Source: Eledone cirrhosa (Eukaryota; Mollusca; Cephalopoda; Octopoda; Eledonidae). Taken from it: 64,000 bases of DNA. Position 1 is the first letter of the stretch. Each line of letters opens with the position of its first letter. The notes below the pieces were generated by a model. It was not told the DNA's origin and searched no databases. It worked only from the letters and a program-made list of their open reading frames with translations. Shown one piece after another: positions 57,961 through 64,000 of this stretch. The translations under genes were made by a program, and so were the position numbers. The stretch lies in assembly GCA_964016885.1 (NCBI GenBank), contig OZ024742.1, positions 357,918,587 to 357,982,586 on the forward strand. The letters are read 5' to 3'.

Positions 57961-60900
57961 GGTCTGAGTCAGTATTACCACATACAGGCTCAACAGATAA
58001 CACCATACTAATCACTAAGTCAGTATTACCATATACTGGCTCAACAGAGAAGACCATACTAAGCTCTGACTAAGTAGTACCACATACTGGCTCAACAGAT
58101 AAGACCATACTAAGCTCTGAGTCAGTATTACCACATACTGGCTCAACAGATGAGACCATGCTAATTACTTAGTCAGTAGTACCATATAATAACTCATCAG
58201 ATAAGACCATACCAATCACTGAGTCAGTATTACCACATACTGGGCTCAACAGATAAGACCATACTAATCACTGAGTCAATATTATCTCATACTGTCTCAA
58301 CAGATAAGACCATATTAATCATTGAGTCAGTTTTACCACATCCTGGACTCAACAGATAGGACCATACTAAGCTCTGAATCAGTAGTACCACATACTGGCT
58401 CAACAGATAAGACAATACTAATCACTGAGTCATTATTACCACATCCTGGGCTCCACAGATAGGACCATGCTAAGCTCTTAGTCAGTAGTACCACATACTG
58501 GCTCAAAGGATAAGACCATACTAAGCTCTGAGTCAGTAGTACCACATACTGGCTGAACAGATAATACCATACTAACCACTGAGTCAGTATTACCACATAC
58601 TGGCTGAACAGATAAGACCATACTAATTACTCAGTCAGTATTACCACATACTAGCTCAACAGATAACACAATACTAATCACTGAGTCATTATTACCACAT
58701 ACAGGCTCAACAGATAAGACGATACTAATCACTGAGTCAGTATTACCACATACAGGCTCAACAGATAAGACCATACTAATCACTGAGTCAGTATTACCAC
58801 ATACTGGCTCAACAGATATGACCATACTAGTCACTGAGTCGGTATTAGCACACACAGGCTCAACAAATAAGGTCATACTAATCACTGTTTCAGTATTACC
58901 ACATACTGGGCTCAACAGATAAGACCATACTAATCACTGAGCCAGTATTACCAGATAGTGGCTCAATAGTTAAGACAATACTAATCACTGAGTCAGTATT
59001 ACCACATACTGGCTCAACAGATAAGACCATACTAATCACTGAGTCAGTATTACCACATACTGGCTCAACAGATAATACCATACTAACCACTGAGTCGGTA
59101 TTACCACATACATGCTCAACAAATAAGGCCATACTAATCACTGAGTGAGTATTACCACATACTGGGTTCAACAGATAAGCCCGTACTAATCACTGAGAGA
59201 GTATTACCACATACTGGGCTCAACAGATAAGACGATACTAATAACTGAGTCATTATTACCACATACTGGGCTCAACAGATAAGACCATACTAATAACTGA
59301 GTCAGTATTACCACATACTGGGCTCAACAGATAAGACCATACTAATCACTGAGTAAGTATTACCACATACTGGCTCAACATATAAGGCCATACTAATCAC
59401 TGAGTCAGTATTACCACATTCTGGGCTCAATATATAAGACCATACTAATCACTGAGTCAGAATTACCACATACATTCTCAACAGATAAGACCATACTAAT
59501 CACTGAGTCAGTATTACGACATACTAGCTCAACAGATAAGAACATACGAATCACTGAGTCAGTATTACCACATTCTGTGCTCAATAGATAAGACCATACT
59601 AATCACCGAGTCAATATTATCACATACTGGCTCAACAGATAAGACCATACTAATCACTGAGTCAGAATTACCACATACATTCTCAACAGATAAGAACATA
59701 CTAATCGCTGAGTCAATATTACGACATACTAGCTCAACAGATAAGACCATACTAAGGTCTGACTCAGTATTACCACATACAGGCTCAACAGATAACACCA
59801 TACTAATCACTAAGTCAGTATTACCATATACTGGCTCAACAGAGAAGACCATACTAAGCTCTGACTAAGTAATACCACATAATGGCTCAACAGATAAGAC
59901 CATAGTAAGCTCTGAGACAGTATTACCACATACTGAGCTCAACAGATAAGATCATACTAATCGCTGAGTCAGTATTACGACATACAGGCTCAACAGCTGA
60001 GACCATACTAATCCCTAAGTCAGTATTACCAGATACTGGCTCAACAGATAAGACCATACTAAGCTCTGAGTCAGTAATACCACATACTGGCTCAACAGAT
60101 AAGACCATACTAATCACTGAGACAGTATTACCACATACTGGGCTCAACAGATAAGACCATACTAATCACTGAGTAAGTATTACCACATACTGGCTCAACA
60201 GATAAGACCATACTAATCACTGAGATAGTCTTACCACATACAGGGCTCAACAGAGAGGACCATACTAAGCTCTGAATCAGTAGTACCACATACTGGCTCA
60301 ACAGATAAGACCATACTAATCACTGAGTCAATATTACCACATTCTGGGCTCCACAGATAGGCCCATGCTAAGCTCTGAATCAGTAGTACCACATACTGAC
60401 TCAACAGATAAGACCATACTAAGCTCTGAGTCAGTAGTACCACATACTGGCTGAACAGATAAGGCCATACTAACCACTGAGTCAGTATTACGACATACTA
60501 GCTCAACAGATAAGACCATACTAATCACTGAGTCAGTATTACCACATACTGGCTCAACAGATAAGACCATACTAATCACTGAGTCAGTATTACCACATAC
60601 TTTCTCAACAGATAAGACCATACTAATCACTGAGTCAGTATTACGACATACTAGCTCAACAGATAAGACCATACTAACCACTGAGTCAGTATTACCACAT
60701 ACAGGCTCAACAGATAACACCATACTAATCCCTAAGTCAGTATTACCAGATACTGGCTCAACAGATATGACCATACTAAGCTCTGAGTCAGTATTACCAC
60801 ATACTGGCTCAACAGATAAGACCATACTAATCACTGAGACAGTATTACCACATACTGGGCTCAACAGATAAGACCATACTAATCACTGAGTCAGTATTAC

Positions 60901-63900
60901 CACATAATGGCTCAAAAGATAAGACAATACTAATCACTGAGTCAGTTTTACCACATACAGGCTCAACAGATAAGACAATATTAATCATTGAGTCAGTATT
61001 ACCACATCCTGGACTCAACAAATAGGACCATACTAAGCTCTGAATCAGTAGTACCACATACCGGCTCAACAGATAAGAACATACTAATCACTGAGTAAGT
61101 AGTACCACATACTGGCTCAACAGATAAGACCATACTAAGGTCTGAGTCAGTATTACCAGATACTGCCTCAACAGATAAGACCATACTAATCACTGAGTCC
61201 GTATTACCACACACTGGACTCAACAGATAAGACCATACTAATCACTGAGTAAGTATTACCACATACTGGCTCAACAGATAAGACCATACTAATCACTGAG
61301 TCACTATTACGACATACTAGCTCAAAACATAAGACCATACTAATCACTGAGTCAATATTATCACATACTGGCTCAACAGATAAGACCATACGAATCACTG
61401 AGTCAGAATTACCACATACATTCTCAACAGATAAGACCATACTAATCACTAAGTCAGTATTACCACATACTGGCTCAACAGAGAAGACCATACTAAGCTC
61501 TGACTAAGTAGTACCACATACTGGCTCAACAGATAAGACCATACTAAGCTCTGAGTCAGTATTACCACATACTGGCTTAACAGATAAGACCATACTAATC
61601 ACTGAGACAGTATTACCACATACTGGGCTCAACAGATAAGACCATACAAATCGCTGAGTCAGTATTACCACCTAGTGGCTCAACAGTTAAGACAATACTA
61701 ATCACTGAGTCAGTATTACCACATACTGGCTCAACAGATAAGACAATACTAATCACTGAGTCGGTATTACCACATACTAGCTCAACAGATAAGACAATAC
61801 TAATCCCTGAGTCAGTATTACGACATACAGGCTCAACAGATAAGACCATACTAATCACTGTGTCAGTATTACCACATACTAGCTCAACAGATAAGACCAT
61901 ACTAATCACGGATTCAGTATTACCACATACTGGGCTCAACAGATAAGACCATACTAATCACTGAGTCATTATTACCACATACTGGCTCAACAGATAAGAC
62001 CATACTAACCACTGAGTCAGTAGTACCACATACTGGCTGAATAGATAACACCATACTAATCACTAAGTCAGTATTACCATATACTAGCTCAACAGATAAG
62101 ACCATAGTAACCACTGAGTCAGTATTACCACATAATGGCTCAACAGATAAGACCATACTAAGCTCTGAGTAAGTAGTACCACATACTGGCTCAACAGATA
62201 AGACCATACTAATCCCTGAGTAATTAGTACCATATACTGGCTCAACAGATAAGACCATACTAAGGTCTGAGTCAGTATTACCAAATACTGCCTCAACATA
62301 TAAGACCATACTAATCACTGAGTCAGTATTACAAGATACTGGCTCAACAGATAAGACCATAATAACCACCGAGTCAGTATTACCACATACTAGCTCAACA
62401 GATAATACTATACTGATCACTGAGTCAGTATTACCACATACTGACTCAACAGATAAGACCATACTAATCACTGAGTCAGTATTACCACATAGTAGCTCAG
62501 CAGATAAGACAATACTAATCACTGAGTCAGTATTACGACATACAGTCTCAACAGCTAAGACCATGCTAATTACTGAGTCAGTAGTACCATATAATAACTC
62601 AACAGATAAGACCATACTAATCACTGAGTCAGTATTACCACATACTGGGCTCAACAGATAAGACCATACTAATCACTGAGTAAGTATTACCACATACTGG
62701 CTCAACAGATAAGGCCATACTAATCACTGAGTCAGTATTACCACATACTGGGCTCAATAGATAAGACCATACTAATCACTGAGTCAATATTATCAATTGC
62801 TGGCTCAACAGATAAGACCATACTAATCACTGAGTCAGTATTACCACATACTAGCTCAAAAGATAAGACAATACTAATCACTGAGTCAGTATTACGACAT
62901 ACAGGCTCAACAGCTGACACCATACTAATTACTGAGTCAGTAGTACCATATACTAACTCAACAGATAGGACCATACTAAGCTCTGAATCAGTAGTACCAC
63001 ATACTGTCTCAACAGATAAGACCATACTAATCACTGAGTCATTATTACCACATCCTGGGCCCCACAGATAGGACCATGCTAAGCTCTGAGTCAGTAGTAC
63101 CACATACTGGCTCAAAAGATAAGACCATACTAAGCTCTGAGTCAGTAGTACCACATACTGGCTGAACAGATAAGGCCATACTAACCACTGAGTCAGTATT
63201 ACGACATACTAGCTCAACAGATAAGACCATACTAATCACTGAGTCAGTATTACCACATACTGGCTCAACAGATAAGACCATACTAATCACTGAGTCAGTA
63301 TTACCACATACATTTTCAACAGATAAGACCATACTAATCACTGAGACAGTATTACCACATACTGGCTCAACAGATAAGACCAGACTAATCACTGAGTCAG
63401 TATTACCACATACATTCTCAACAGATAAGACCATACTAATCACTGAGTCAGTATTACTACATACTAGCTCAACAGATAAGACCATACTAACCACTGAGTC
63501 AGTATTACCACATACAGGCTCAACAGATAACACCATACTAAACATTAAGACAGTATTACCATATACTGGCTCAACAGAGAAGACCATACTAAGCTCTGAC
63601 TAAGTAGTACCACATACTGGCTCAACAGATAAGACAATACTAATCACTGAGACAGTATTACCACATACTGGGCTCAACAGATAAGACCATACTAATCACT
63701 GAGTCAGAATTACCACATACATTCTCAACAGATAAGACCATACTAATCCCTGAGTCAGTATTACGACATACTAGCTCAACAGATAAGACCATACTAACCA
63801 CTGAGTCAGTATTACCACATACAGGCTCAACAGATAACACCATACTAATACCTAAGTCAGTATTACCATATACTGGCTCAACAGATAAGACGATACTAAG

Positions 63901-64000
63901 CTCTGAGTCAGTATTACCACATACTGGCTCAACAGATAAGACCATACTAATCACCGAGACAGTATTACCACTTACTGGGCTCAATAGATAAGACCATACT

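Larger units (their letters stand above)
35827..64000. repeat. Satellite array, 51/52-bp unit, open to the right
   Basis: The unit begins GACCATACTAATCACTGAGT, continues with CAGTATTACCACATACTGG and ends CTCAACAGATAA. Two length classes occur: GGCTCAAC units are 51 bp and GGGCTCAAC units 52 bp. The array runs without a break to the window edge: about 28.2 kb, roughly 550 units. Common variant units carry AAGCTCTGAGTCAGTAGTAC, AGTATTACGACATACTAGC, ACATTCTCAACAG or AGTGGCTCAACAGTTAAGAC. Each consensus unit holds ACTGAGTCAGT, a palindrome around TGAGTCA. On the minus strand one frame reads VCGNTDSVISMVLSVEP per unit, and on the plus strand one reads STDKTILITESVLPHTG; see findings for why I do not call genes. 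Confidence 0.97.

Noticed and set aside
35827..64000. Many reading frames of 60-244 codons on both strands of the satellite, which might suggest a repeat-protein gene family
   Set aside because: They follow from the 51-bp period, overlap in antiparallel frames, and all end at 52-bp units. There are no flanking non-repeat coding parts, promoter or splice signals.
35827..64000. CRISPR-like array
   Set aside because: The units are contiguous with no unique spacers, the unit is longer than CRISPR repeats, and the context is eukaryotic.

Overview
The window looks like intergenic DNA from a mollusc, most probably an octopus-like cephalopod. The evidence is AT-rich sequence with very many TA/TG/GA microsatellites, a tRNA-Lys-like SINE at 22.0 kb of the type described from octopus and squid, many copies of a SINE/LINE tail ending in GATGATGAT, CR1-like and RTE-like LINEs, Penelope-like elements (PLEs), Helitron-like ends and a mariner relic. 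The species is an inference. I found no intact host gene. Every protein-coding stretch I recognise is a broken transposon gene, apart from one short unrecognised protein-like relic at 15.7 kb.

Layout. 1-3.2 kb: a LINE endonuclease fragment (minus strand), microsatellites, a TIR element and two SINE/LINE tails. 3.2-10.7 kb: a Penelope-like element in fold-back form (its 3' end present at both sides, pointing outwards), whose left arm is split by a nearly full-length, dead CR1-like LINE with ORF1 and ORF2. 12.0-15.4 kb: a second PLE in the same fold-back form, minus strand, carrying the RT C-terminal part and a GIY-YIG endonuclease. 15.7-31 kb: dispersed SINEs, LINE tails, MITE-like elements, two small fold-back elements, two Helitron-like elements in tandem, a mariner relic with TIRs, and several short tandem repeats. 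31.7-35.1 kb: two copies of an RTE-like LINE, both running into the same 3' tail that occurs alone elsewhere in the window. 35.8-64.0 kb (to the edge): one continuous satellite array with a 51/52-bp unit, roughly 550 units, with recent block duplications.

Two themes stand out. First, hammerhead-ribozyme-like folds lie in four separate fold-back elements (3.25 kb, 12.1/15.2/15.35 kb, 17.6 kb, 29.1 kb); two of them (3250-3307 and 29123-29170, minus strand) have all three stems and the catalytic core residues, and a third family shows a compensatory base change in stem II. Hammerheads are known in Penelope-like elements, so the likely reading is PLEs and short non-autonomous derivatives. Second, each unit of the 28-kb satellite carries an 11-bp palindrome centred on TGAGTCA, the consensus AP-1/bZIP binding heptamer, giving a dense array of potential sites. 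The long open frames in the array come from its 17-codon period and I do not regard them as genes.
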